Shown here: positions 25,767 to 33,605 of the stretch, piece after piece
How the letters are laid out: each line of letters begins with the position of its first letter
Numbering within the stretch: the first letter of the stretch is position 1
DNA from: Enterococcaceae bacterium
Lineage (GTDB): Bacteria; Bacillota; Bacilli; Lactobacillales; Enterococcaceae
Direction of reading: 5' to 3'
Length of the DNA: 64,000 nt
Assembly: GCA_022649665.1 (NCBI GenBank)
Contig: JALCOL010000006.1
Span: 1-64,000, forward strand
Program-made: the position numbers and the translations under genes
Notes under the pieces: model-generated
What the model was told of the DNA's origin: nothing
Seen by the model: only the letters and a program-made list of their open reading frames with translations
Databases searched by the model: none

Positions 25767-28163
25767 ATGAGGAAAATGGAAACCAAAAATAAACTGCCGA
25801 AACGCTTGCAGGAATTGAAAAAAAGTTATTTGGCAGTCAAACCCAGTATTACGATCCAGCGGGCTTTGGCCTACACGGAAATTTTTGAAAAATATCCGGA
25901 CCTTCCGCGAAATGTTCAGCGGGCAAAAGGGTTTCGCCGGGCGTGCGAAACAGCACCGATGCTGATCCAAGCACGCGAGCTGATCATCGGTCATCCATGC
26001 GGCAAACCGCGTGCGGGGGCCTTCTCACCGGATACTGCTTGGGAATGGCTTGCGGATGAATTGGAAGAGATCAGCACACGGCCGCAAGATCCGTATTTTA
26101 TCAGTGAAGCTGATAAAAAAATCATGCGGGAGAAGCTTTTTCCGTTTTGGAAAAACAAATCACTCGCAGAAGCATGCGAACAAGCGATCCGCACGGAAGA
26201 TCCTGAACTGTGGGAGTTCGGTGCACAAGCATGTATCAGTGATTTGACTTATCATGTGGCAAGCGGCGGCGGGGACACGAGTCCGGGATATGACGTGATC
26301 TTGTTTCAAAAAGGGATCAACGGCATCAAAGCTGAAGCAGAAGAACATCTAGCGAAGCTCTCGCCCGCGAATGAAGAAGATGCGGAGAAAATTTCTTTTT
26401 ATCAAGCGGCGCTCGAAGTGTGCGCAGGGATCTTGACTTATGCCGGCCGCCTTTCTGCATATGCACATGAACTTGCCGTGAAAGAAAAAGATCCGCTTCG
26501 CCAAGCAGAATTAGAAAAGATCGCTTTTGTAAATGCACGTGTTCCCGCCAATCCGCCCGAAACATTTCAAGAAGCGCTGCAAGCGATCTGGACGATCCAA
26601 TCACTCTTTTTAATAGAAGAAAACCAATGCAGTACCTCGCTCGGCCGAATCGATCAGTATGTTTATCCGGCTTTTCTGGCAGATAAACAGGCCGGCCGGC
26701 TGACAGATGAAGAAGCGCTGGAGCTGCTGAGCTGCTTTATGATCAAATGCTCTGAAATGATTTGGTATACACCAGGCGCGACCGCAAAATATTTTGCCGG
26801 CTATATGCCGTTTATCAATATGACTGTCGGCGGAATGAAGAGCGATGGCACTGATGGAACGAATGATTTGACCTACTTGATCATGGACGCAGTGAAAATG
26901 ATCAAAATGTATCAGCCGTCGCTGGCCTGCCGCATCCACCGCGGGTCGCCGAACCGGTATCTTGAAAAGATCGTTGACGTGATCCAGGCAGGGATCGGCA
27001 TGCCGGCTTGTCATTTTGACGAACCGCATATCGAAATGATGCTTAAAAAAGGTTTAACGCTTGAAAATGCCCGCGATTACTGTTTGATGGGATGTGTAGA
27101 ACCCCATCGGTCCGGAAAAATGCATCAATGGACGGCTGGCGGATTTACCCAATGGCCGATCACGATCGATATGGCGCTGCATCAAGGGAGACTTTTGTCA
27201 TACAGCGATAAGAAATGGCTGGATACTGGGCAATTGGAGGAATGGGATACTTATGAAAAATTCGAAGCAGCGGTCAAACGGCAGCTCGATTATTTGATCG
27301 ATCAAAATGCCAAAGGAAGCAATCTCATTCAAGAAGTCTTTCGCAAAGTCACCCCAACACCTTACATGTCGTTGTTTGTCGAAGGCTGCATGGAAAGCGG
27401 GAACGATGTTACGAACGGCGGAGCGGCTTTATACAGCGGACCAGGAACGATTTTTGCTGGTTTGGGGACATATGCCGATAGCATGGCGGCAATCAAACAG
27501 CTGGTGTATGAAGAGCAAAAATATACCCTCAATGAGATCAAAGAAGCACTTGACGCCGACTGGAAGGGATACCAGCAAATGCATCTCGATTGCCAGCATG
27601 CCCCGAAGTATGGCAATGATGAGGACTATGCCGATCTGATCGCTGCCGAGATCGTTGATTACACAGAAAAAAAGATGAATGAACATCCTTCGCTTTATGC
27701 CAAACATATCCACGGGACCCTTTCACAATCATTCAATACCCCGCTTGGTGAAATGATCGGTGCGACGCCGAACGGCCGAAATGCTTTTGCGCCTTTGTCG
27801 GATGCGATGAGTCCTTCACAAGGAGCCGACTATAGGGGAGCGACAGCCGTGATCAAGTCCGTATCGAAAATCAATGTCGCCGCAATGAGTTTGGGGATGG
27901 CGCATAATTTTAAAATCACTGCTAACTCGCTGGATACCGCGGAAGGAAAGCAAGGGATCATCACGCTGCTGAGAACAGCCGAACGGCTCGGCAATGGCCA
28001 GATGCAATTCAATTGTGTCGATAATGCGACACTGATCAAGGCCCAGCAGCATCCCGAAGATTATCGCGACTTGATCGTGCGGGTCGCCGGCTACAGCGCT
28101 TATTTCAGTGAATTATGTAAAGAAGTTCAAGATGAGATCATCAGCCGAACCGTGATCGAATAA
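25767..28163 (+). CDS. Second CutC-like glycyl radical enzyme without targeting extension
   Basis: 798 residues (an in-frame ATG at 25776 is also possible). It aligns with CutC from CutC residue 61 on; the 60-residue shell-targeting N-terminus is absent. Radical machinery is complete: Cys443 and Glu445 in GCVEP, Gly775 in RVAGYSAYF, with the same Cys-Gly distance (332) as CutC. Pocket residues Tyr162, Asp170, Phe349 and Thr456 are conserved, but CutC Tyr508 is Phe460 here, and neighbours change (HRSGKMHQW). It may use choline or another quaternary amine. No second activase is present, so CutD probably serves it. Lacking a targeting helix, it may act in the cytosol. Confidence 0.9.
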   Translation: MRKMETKNKLPKRLQELKKSYLAVKPSITIQRALAYTEIFEKYPDLPRNVQRAKGFRRACETAPMLIQARELIIGHPCGKPRAGAFSPDTAWEWLADELEEISTRPQDPYFISEADKKIMREKLFPFWKNKSLAEACEQAIRTEDPELWEFGAQACISDLTYHVASGGGDTSPGYDVILFQKGINGIKAEAEEHLAKLSPANEEDAEKISFYQAALEVCAGILTYAGRLSAYAHELAVKEKDPLRQAELEKIAFVNARVPANPPETFQEALQAIWTIQSLFLIEENQCSTSLGRIDQYVYPAFLADKQAGRLTDEEALELLSCFMIKCSEMIWYTPGATAKYFAGYMPFINMTVGGMKSDGTDGTNDLTYLIMDAVKMIKMYQPSLACRIHRGSPNRYLEKIVDVIQAGIGMPACHFDEPHIEMMLKKGLTLENARDYCLMGCVEPHRSGKMHQWTAGGFTQWPITIDMALHQGRLLSYSDKKWLDTGQLEEWDTYEKFEAAVKRQLDYLIDQNAKGSNLIQEVFRKVTPTPYMSLFVEGCMESGNDVTNGGAALYSGPGTIFAGLGTYADSMAAIKQLVYEEQKYTLNEIKEALDADWKGYQQMHLDCQHAPKYGNDEDYADLIAAEIVDYTEKKMNEHPSLYAKHIHGTLSQSFNTPLGEMIGATPNGRNAFAPLSDAMSPSQGADYRGATAVIKSVSKINVAAMSLGMAHNFKITANSLDTAEGKQGIITLLRTAERLGNGQMQFNCVDNATLIKAQQHPEDYRDLIVRVAGYSAYFSELCKEVQDEIISRTVIE

Positions 28164-28178
28164 AGAATTTTTAGTAAA

Positions 28179-28345
28179 AGAGGTTGGGACAAAAGTGTCC
28201 AGCTTCAAGAAATAAGAAGAAAAATCCGAAAATAGTTTCTCATATTTTTGAGATTTTTCGGCTTATTTCCGAAGAAGCTGCTTTTGAAACACCGTTTATT
28301 CGGAAAAAGAGGCTGGGACATGACTTTTGTCCCAGCCTCTTTTTG
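28179..28345 (+). repeat. Dispersed terminator-type repeat, copy B
   Basis: A GGTTGGGACAAAAGTGTCCAG start, nested hairpin (CCGAAAA / TTTTCGG region), the core GAAGCTGCTTTTGAAACACC (28274-28293), and a final perfect 12-base stem GAGGCTGGGACA / TGTCCCAGCCTC with five T (28309-28344). The last hairpin terminates the second lyase gene. Confidence 0.75.
28305..28345 (+). terminator. Intrinsic terminator of the choline locus
   Basis: A perfect stem GAGGCTGGGACA / TGTCCCAGCCTC, seven-base loop and five T. It closes the second lyase gene and belongs to repeat copy B. Confidence 0.85.
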
Positions 28346-28593
28346 CACGTAAAGTACGTTTTCTGCAACTAAGGATTTTCCCTGATAGCAATAAAAAAAG
28401 AATATGGTAACATTAGTTCTTTAGTGCTCGCTTGTCTGATCGCAAAAAAAACTCAATCACCACAATCACTAATCAGCAATTATTTTTGAATCGTTCATAT
28501 CTTTGGATCTTGAAGTTTATCCATGCAATGCAATAGTATCATTTGAGATCAAAGCCGCAAAAAAGGCTTGCTAAAAAATGGGGGAACAAAAAA

Positions 28594-29034
28594 ATGAAGA
28601 AACAAACAATTGCAAAAATCGCGATCGCCGCTGGGCTTTTGTTGGGTGGCGGAGCAATCGGTTATGCCGCATCGGACGGTTTTCAAAATTTGAGCGCGAT
28701 CCGCAATAATTTTGACACCGTTTTTGCGACTGCAAAATCACAGAAAGAATCATTGGACCGGCTTAACGATCAGTTAGCGCAAAATGATCAGGCGCAGCAG
28801 CAGTTGAAAGATCAAATCGCCGAGCTGCAAAAACAAGTTGATGGCAAAAATGATGATGTGGAAAATAAACAAAATGAACTTGATCAGAAGCAGCAAGAGC
28901 TCGATCAAAAACAGCAGGAAGCGGATCAGTTGCAGCAGCAGCTGGATCAAAGCAAATCAGCTAATGAACAGCTGGAGCAGCGAGTGGAAGAATTGAAACA
29001 CTATACAGACGAAAAAGTAGCTGAACTGCAGTAA
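28594..29034 (+). CDS. Secreted or membrane-anchored coiled-coil protein
   Basis: 146 residues. Residues 1-24 form a basic start and hydrophobic helix (IAIAAGLLLGGGAIGYA), a signal or anchor. Residues 45-146 are an uninterrupted coiled coil rich in Gln, Leu, Lys and Asp, with repeats such as ELDQKQQELDQKQQEADQ. I chose the ATG behind TGGGGGAAC; a longer frame from 28543 has no such site. No family is recognised; such proteins often act as spacers or interaction rods at the cell surface. Confidence 0.7.
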   Translation: MKKQTIAKIAIAAGLLLGGGAIGYAASDGFQNLSAIRNNFDTVFATAKSQKESLDRLNDQLAQNDQAQQQLKDQIAELQKQVDGKNDDVENKQNELDQKQQELDQKQQEADQLQQQLDQSKSANEQLEQRVEELKHYTDEKVAELQ

Positions 29035-29090
29035 AGACTGTGGGCAATGAATGATTATTGAGAGTATGATCAAGAGAGCGATGAACACCA

Positions 29091-29123
29091 AGGGCCTGTG
29101 ACATGATTTATGTCACAGGCCCT
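29091..29123. terminator. Bidirectional terminator
   Basis: A perfect 14-base stem AGGGCCTGTGACAT and its complement with a GATTT loop, between two convergent genes. It is also the hairpin end of the inverted repeat copy C. Confidence 0.75.
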
Positions 29124-29160
29124 GTTTCTGAATAAACGGTGTTTCAAAAGCAGCTTCTTC
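29091..29160 (-). repeat. Dispersed terminator-type repeat, copy C (inverted)
   Basis: Read on the minus strand, the segment GAAGCTGCTTTTGAAACACC is identical to copy B, followed by CGTTTATTC and a terminator stem with a different GC-rich sequence (GGGCCTGTGACAT). Copy A carries a more diverged core. Confidence 0.7.
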
Positions 29161-29206
29161 TTTCTCGAAGTCGAGCTTTTTTGCATCTGCTTGGTTTGTA
29201 CAAATA

Positions 29207-30373
29207 TCAATAACAAATACTGCACGCACTCAGTCCTCTTTGTTTTGCTTCACCGAGCGTCGAAGGGGTAAAGTTCCCGCGGCCGTGCGCATGGGAATGA
29301 TATTTTTCGCCGGTCGGCGTAACAAAAACAGTTTGTGAATCAGCGGCTTGACTGGCTGTTTGATTTTCCTCAGCTGGCTGAGCGGGAACGGATTGTACTG
29401 TCGAAGCTGCAGACGCTGGAGGAGCGGAAGAAGTTGCTGTGGTTGGATCGATCTGGCTCGTGCCGTCTGCATAATTGATCGTTGCACCGTCTTGGATATT
29501 AAAGATGTAGACATTAAATTTGACCGCATCGCTGTTGACGGATTGCGCCATCAAGTGGACGCCGCGCGCGACCAGCTCCTGATTGCGGAAGATCGGGGTG
29601 ACTGAATAGCGGACATAGTTGTCGGGACTTTGCTCCAAATAATATTTGATATCCATTTCAAAACGCAGCATTTCAGGATTATTCATCTGCTGCGTGCCGG
29701 TGATCAGGTTTTTCCAGTTGTCATTTTCTGCTGAGAGCGCCCAGCCGATCAAATGCGAACGATTATACAAATAGCCGCCTTTGATCTTTTTGTTTTTCCA
29801 GCCGGTCGGTTTGACTTTCGCGATACTGCCGCGTTTTTCACCGGTCTTCGGCATCGTACTTTGATTGAGCAAAGCTTCTGCGGAAGTAGCGCGGTTCAGC
29901 TGATCCAAATCGCCATATTTTTCCCAGCCGCCGCTGGTAATCGTCAGATCCTCAGCTGAGAAGGTCGGCAGATTGCCGTTTACTTCGATCGTTTGGGTCC
30001 CCGAATAATCTAATTTGGCTAGCGCGGCATCTTGGATGTTCAGCTGTTTTGCGGTTTTCTGCTGTTCAGCTTTTTTCTTTTTTGTTTTTTTCTTCGTTTT
30101 CTTTTTCTTTTTCGCTTTCGACTTTACTTTTTTCTCTTTTGCATTTTTAGAATTAAGAGCGATAAAAGAGGTTGACGAATGCGTGTTTAGAGCCACTTTA
30201 GACTTACATTCCGTGGGAAAAGCGAATCCTGCACCTAAAAAAAAGAGTAAGAAAAGGATGACTGAACGGGTAAAAATTTTTTTCCTATGACGAGTCGATC
30301 GTATCCTGTGGCTATCAAAAATAATGAAACTAATTAAAAAGATCAGAAAGATCAGTATAAATAGCATAAGCAT
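29207..30373 (-). CDS. Secreted DNA/RNA non-specific endonuclease
   Basis: 388 residues. An N-terminal hydrophobic segment and a second one (about residues 36-52) precede a long Lys-rich stretch (KKKKKTKKKTKKKK region). The nuclease domain (about 120-300) has the catalytic-type motif NRSHLIGW, in place of DRGH, and the metal-binding Asn in TGTQQMNNP, as in EndA-like nucleases. A Ser/Ala/Thr-rich linker leads to a small His/Cys end (YHSHAHGRGNF, then CSIC) seen at the end of some secreted nucleases. It probably degrades external DNA. A small membrane-protein gene lies just upstream on the same strand. Confidence 0.85.
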   Translation of the reverse strand: MLMLFILIFLIFLISFIIFDSHRIRSTRHRKKIFTRSVILFLLFFLGAGFAFPTECKSKVALNTHSSTSFIALNSKNAKEKKVKSKAKKKKKTKKKTKKKKAEQQKTAKQLNIQDAALAKLDYSGTQTIEVNGNLPTFSAEDLTITSGGWEKYGDLDQLNRATSAEALLNQSTMPKTGEKRGSIAKVKPTGWKNKKIKGGYLYNRSHLIGWALSAENDNWKNLITGTQQMNNPEMLRFEMDIKYYLEQSPDNYVRYSVTPIFRNQELVARGVHLMAQSVNSDAVKFNVYIFNIQDGATINYADGTSQIDPTTATSSAPPASAASTVQSVPAQPAEENQTASQAADSQTVFVTPTGEKYHSHAHGRGNFTPSTLGEAKQRGLSACSICY

Positions 30374-30404
30374 TTTCTTTCCCCTTGCTTTATTTGAAAT
30401 TTGT

Positions 30405-30554
30405 TCAACTTAAAAGGTGAAGGACCGTTAAAATGAAAATAATAAGTGAAACATCTAATTTTCCTTCAAGTGTCATATTTTTTTTTGCCCAGTTTGTCCA
30501 AGTAAGAATGACCCAGAATAGGGTGACAAGCAGAAATAATAAATCCGCGATCAT
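30405..30554 (-). CDS. Small membrane protein upstream of the nuclease
   Basis: 49 residues with two hydrophobic segments (LLFLLVTLFWVILTW at 5-19 and VSLIIFILTVLHLL at 35-48) separated by a polar turn. It has a strong AAAGGGAGGG site six bases before the ATG, which makes it credible although short. It ends about 30 bases before the nuclease start, so the two probably form an operon; it could be an anchor or immunity-like partner, but nothing in the sequence proves this. Confidence 0.65.
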   Translation of the reverse strand: MIADLLFLLVTLFWVILTWTNWAKKNMTLEGKLDVSLIIFILTVLHLLS

Positions 30555-30772
30555 GGAATCCCTCCCTTTTTTCAGTAATCAGTGCAGTTGCATGCACATT
30601 AAAAATGGCCGAGACAATGTTAATTCTCAGCAGAGGCAAGAAAAGCTTTTTTGATTAACTGCTTTTTTCCTTTGCTTTTTAGAAAAGGTAGCAATAAATA
30701 ATAACAGGGATACTTTTATCATCATACCGTGAAGGTTGCAAAAAGACAATTGGAAAATGAAAACGATTTTAT

Positions 30773-30816
30773 TAAAAAGGAGCCGTGACAAATTCTTGTC
30801 ACAGCTCCTTTTAAAA
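30773..30816 (-). terminator. Terminator of the 73-residue gene
   Basis: A long stem AAAAGGAGCCGTGACAA paired with TTGTCACAGCTCCTTTT (one mismatch) directly after the stop codon; A/T tracts on both sides allow use in both directions. Confidence 0.75.
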
Positions 30817-30824
30817 ATTTAGGT

Positions 30825-31046
30825 TTAAACAAACTCTAAAAAATTTCGCGGGATATATTGGCCGCTTTTGGTATCTTGATACCAATCGGCATAAAGGCCG
30901 CTGAATTCGCTGCGGTCGCCGACTTTTGACGGCCCGGTCCAGGTGACTTCCAAAATGTCATCAGGCTTGATTTGGCTGTCGATATTTTTTCCTTTGAGCA
31001 TTTCTGCAGTAGCGGTCACTTTTGCTTTATAGATATTCTGTGTCAT
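30825..31046 (-). CDS. Small soluble protein of unknown function
   Basis: 73 residues, with no signal or membrane segment. Strand-like KAKVTATAEML and an ILEVTWTGPSKVG stretch suggest a small beta fold. It has an AAGGGAGAAAAC site before the ATG and its own terminator. I do not recognise the family. Confidence 0.65.
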   Translation of the reverse strand: MTQNIYKAKVTATAEMLKGKNIDSQIKPDDILEVTWTGPSKVGDRSEFSGLYADWYQDTKSGQYIPRNFLEFV

Positions 31047-31134
31047 TTTGTTTTCTCCCTTGCGATGATCCCAAAAAATAAAAAGCCCTTCCCGCGGGGT
31101 CTGAAGCCATTAAAATGAGGGAAGGGAGAAGTGA

Positions 31135-31293
31135 TTATTTCTTTTCTTTTTTTTCTTTGGCTTTTTTCTCCATTTTTCCTTCTAAATCTTCCAGTTGTTC
31201 GGCTTCTTGGTCTTCCTTTTTTTCTAGTTTTTCGGATTCTTTGAATTCTTCTTGTTCCTCTTTCAGATCTTTTGGAGTAATTTTTTCATCCAT
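31135..31293 (-). CDS. Small, highly charged Lys/Glu-rich protein
   Basis: 52 residues, almost entirely Glu, Lys and Asp with regularly spaced Leu, so a single long charged helix. An AAAGGGGTGAAAG site supports the ATG. It lies between other short genes on the same strand. No family is recognised. Confidence 0.6.
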   Translation of the reverse strand: MDEKITPKDLKEEQEEFKESEKLEKKEDQEAEQLEDLEGKMEKKAKEKKEKK

Positions 31294-31369
31294 CGACTTT
31301 CACCCCTTTGCTACTCTCAATATAGCAAGAAAGCCGAAGAAAGAAAAATATTTGCACTGCGGCCGGGCT

Positions 31370-31519
31370 TCACTTCTCTTCAGCCGTGTCTTCGCGATAA
31401 GATTGTGTTTGAACATAGTCGTAAGCTTCCTGATAAAGACGATATTTCTCTTCGATACTCAGCTGCGAATCCGATGAGGTCACGACGGCGATCGCAAATT
31501 GTTCCGGATCGATCTCCAT
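31370..31519 (-). CDS. Small acidic protein of unknown function
   Basis: 49 residues (MEIDPEQFAIAVVTSS start, then an EEKYRLYQEAYDYVQTQ helix). An AAAGGAGC site eight bases before the ATG supports it. It looks like a small helical soluble protein, perhaps a member of an uncharacterised enterococcal family; no function can be given. Confidence 0.62.
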   Translation of the reverse strand: MEIDPEQFAIAVVTSSDSQLSIEEKYRLYQEAYDYVQTQSYREDTAEEK

Positions 31520-31569
31520 AATTCATGCTCCTTTCTATACATTTCTTTATCGGCAAGACGGCTCACTTC

Positions 31570-31603
31570 AAAGGAAAAGGCTGCGACGAAATTGTCACAG
31601 CCT
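31570..31603 (-). terminator. Terminator of the 118-residue gene
   Basis: The stem GGCTGTGAC / GTCGCAGCC (one wobble) on the minus strand is followed by TTTTCCTTT, about 50 bases after the stop codon. Confidence 0.65.
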
Positions 31604-31649
31604 CCGTTGCCCCTGCCAAGGTAATTCGATTATATCACGAATGTGATTT

Positions 31650-32006
31650 TCATTGGAACTTTTCTTTCAATTGCTTCAGCGCCTCGCGTTCGACGCGTTT
31701 GCCATCATAAATGATCTGTTCAGGTTCATTGACCAGATATTGCCAGTCATCCGAGGTATGGCCGTCAAGCCAAGAACGGTCAGTCAGACCGAGCTCCGCC
31801 ATGATCGGACCGAAATCATCGAGTTTTTCGATCGTTGTATACCAATTTTTCATGTTTTCGAAATCGGGGGTACTCTCGATTTCGTTTTGGACCGTTTCAG
31901 TGATCAGCTTTTGATATTCTTCTTCCGTTGCCGGGCGGCAGTCTGCCAAAAAGTCGTTCAGATATTCTTGCAGCATTTCTTCATTCTTTTCATTTTTATC
32001 AGCCAT
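31650..32006 (-). CDS. Acidic protein of unknown function
   Basis: 118 residues, acidic, soluble and mostly helical, with a Trp-containing middle (NMKNWYTTIEKLDDFG) and a basic end. It has a ribosome site (AAGGAGAAACAG) nine bases before the ATG and a terminator downstream. No known domain is recognised; it sits among other short genes of unknown role. Confidence 0.65.
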   Translation of the reverse strand: MADKNEKNEEMLQEYLNDFLADCRPATEEEYQKLITETVQNEIESTPDFENMKNWYTTIEKLDDFGPIMAELGLTDRSWLDGHTSDDWQYLVNEPEQIIYDGKRVEREALKQLKEKFQ

Positions 32007-32089
32007 GGGATCTGTTTCTCCTTCATATTCGATTTCGACGCTTCTATCCTATCATGATTTAAAAGGATCAACAAATGATCAAAACTTAA

Positions 32090-32174
32090 AGTGGACGGCA
32101 GGAGTTGAACCTGCATCTCTGTTTGGAAACGAACTCTATTCAACGTCTCTGGTGAGAAGTCCCAGTTCGTCCAC
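32090..32174 (-). tRNA. tRNA-like sequence, probably degenerate
   Basis: On the minus strand 85 bases form a perfect seven-pair acceptor stem (GTGGACG / CGTCCAC), a four-pair D-like stem (CTGG / CCAG) and a perfect T-arm (GCAGG-TTCAACT-CCTGC) with the conserved TTC.A pattern. However, U8 is missing, the D-loop has no GG, and no proper anticodon stem with U33 can be drawn. The length suits a class II tRNA. It is either a decayed tRNA, perhaps an old attachment site, or an odd tRNA-like RNA. Confidence 0.45.
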
Positions 32175-32306
32175 ATATCAAGGATAGCAGTTTTTTTCGC
32201 TAAAAAAAGAATAAGGGATCGAACTTAACGGTTGCTTAAGAGGTGAAACAGTTTTCTTTCCATCAGTCAGCGGCGCGATTATAATTACGAGCGGGAGGTG
32301 CTTTAT

Positions 32307-32918
32307 GTGAAGCGGCCAGCTTTCAAAGACATCAAAAGTTTTGCAGAATTTCAAAAGTATTATTGGTATCGGGCGGAATTAAAAGCGATCTGCCAAAAGC
32401 TGCAGCTCAGCCATACCGGAAATAAGACGGAACTGCTGCAAGTGATCGAACAATATTATGCAGGTCACATGACCCCGCCGCAAAAGCAAATCAAGGTGAA
32501 ACAGCCGCTAACGCAAAAAAGGCTGACACTCACTTCTCCCTTGCTGGCCTGCGGATTTTCCATGAATGAGCGCTTTCGGCGTTTTTTTGCCGAACAGACT
32601 GGGCAGCAGCGATTCCGCTATACGGCGGACATGGCTGCTGCTTGGAAAAAAGTCAAACGCTCGCATGATCATGAATTTACTTTAGGAGATTTGCTCCAAG
32701 TGTACCGCGGGAAAAGCGATTATGCGCATTATGATGCTGCCGCTTGCCAGTGGAATGCTTTCGTGAGGGATTTTTGCCGTGACACGAACAATGCAGCCTG
32801 CAAAAACAAAATCAAAGCAGCGAGCATCCTTTGGCAGATCGTCAAAGAAGGCGATCAGCCGAAAGTCTACTCGCCGCAGCTTGCTGAGAAGAATTGGGAA
32901 AAAATCAAAAATTTCTAG
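32307..32918 (+). CDS. SAP-domain-like protein
   Basis: 203 residues from the GTG that follows GGGAGG. The N-terminal part (about 10-55) has the SAP-like pattern YRAELKAICQKLQLSHTG, then KTELLQVIEQYY, a helix-turn-helix seen in nucleic-acid binding proteins. The C-terminal part (about 80-200) is helical with several aromatic and basic residues (RFRRFFAEQTGQQRFRY) and resembles a domain often fused to SAP in Firmicutes. A role in DNA binding is an inference. It is a single gene. Confidence 0.7.
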   Translation: MKRPAFKDIKSFAEFQKYYWYRAELKAICQKLQLSHTGNKTELLQVIEQYYAGHMTPPQKQIKVKQPLTQKRLTLTSPLLACGFSMNERFRRFFAEQTGQQRFRYTADMAAAWKKVKRSHDHEFTLGDLLQVYRGKSDYAHYDAAACQWNAFVRDFCRDTNNAACKNKIKAASILWQIVKEGDQPKVYSPQLAEKNWEKIKNF

Positions 32919-32927
32919 TGAGATCGC

Positions 32928-33284
32928 TCAGGCGCCAGCATAAGGGTTGTTGCTATTTGTGAGCGAAGTGATGATCGCTGCAAAGAAAAGAAAATAAAAA
33001 ATGACCAGGGCGATGAAGAGAATAAAGGAAAACAAGCCGGCGCGATTCCAAGTTTTTTGGACTTTTAAAAAGCTTTCAACATCTTTGTAATCGCCTTTTT
33101 GCCATGCCCATTCGTTTCCTTTGAAGCCGCAGACGAAGACCCAAACAAGATTGAATACGGGGATCAGGCATAGAAGCGGGAGATAGGTCTTGTTGCCGAT
33201 GCCCCAAGTGATATTGTACATAAATGCACCCCAGTTCCAGCCTTTGATCTCCTGCGGTGTTTCATGAAATGATTGCTCTTCCAT
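32928..33284 (-). CDS. Small integral membrane protein
   Basis: 118 residues. A Trp-rich amphipathic start (GWNWGAFMYNITWGIGN at 15-31) leads into two membrane helices (about 34-53 and 84-108) around a polar loop with the EWAWQKGDY motif. This arrangement is common to a family of uncharacterised small membrane proteins in Lactobacillales. TTAGGAGGAAAT precedes the ATG. Function unknown. Confidence 0.7.
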   Translation of the reverse strand: MEEQSFHETPQEIKGWNWGAFMYNITWGIGNKTYLPLLCLIPVFNLVWVFVCGFKGNEWAWQKGDYKDVESFLKVQKTWNRAGLFSFILFIALVIFYFLFFAAIITSLTNSNNPYAGA

Positions 33285-33455
33285 AATGATTTCCTCCTAA
33301 GAATAATGATTGCCGATCATGGCATGGTTTGATTATACCCGTTTTTTGGTAAATCACTATCAAGAACCCTTGAAAAAAGACAAAAAAGCATCCGCTTCAA
33401 AGATGAGCAGATGCTTTCAGACTAAATAGAAAATGGACATGAGAGAGTTTCACTC

Positions 33456-33605
33456 CTATGCAGTTTTTTTCAATTCAGAAACAGCTTGTTCGATCGTGTC
33501 ACCAGTAGCATAGCGATTTTCATTTTTCTTATCATAAACGAAGAAAACGTTCAAATCAGTATTCAAAGTGACGCGATATTCCAATTCATGGTTATAGAAT
33601 GTCAT
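33456..33605 (-). CDS. Small protein of unknown function
   Basis: 49 residues (start MTFYNHELEYRVTLNT). It looks like a small beta-alpha fold with a C-terminal helix (TIEQAVSELKK), similar in pattern to HicB-type N-terminal units, but too short to assign. The AAAGGAG site fits the ATG at 33605; another ATG six bases earlier is too close to it. Confidence 0.6.
   Translation of the reverse strand: MTFYNHELEYRVTLNTDLNVFFVYDKKNENRYATGDTIEQAVSELKKTA

Noticed and set aside
30015-30290. 91-codon Phe-rich plus-strand frame
   Set aside because: Antisense of the Lys-rich stretch of the secreted nuclease.
32005-32187. 60-codon frame across the tRNA-like element
   Set aside because: It reads like the usual artefact from the antisense of tRNA T-arms (GVEPASLF pattern) and overlaps the start of a real gene on the other strand.
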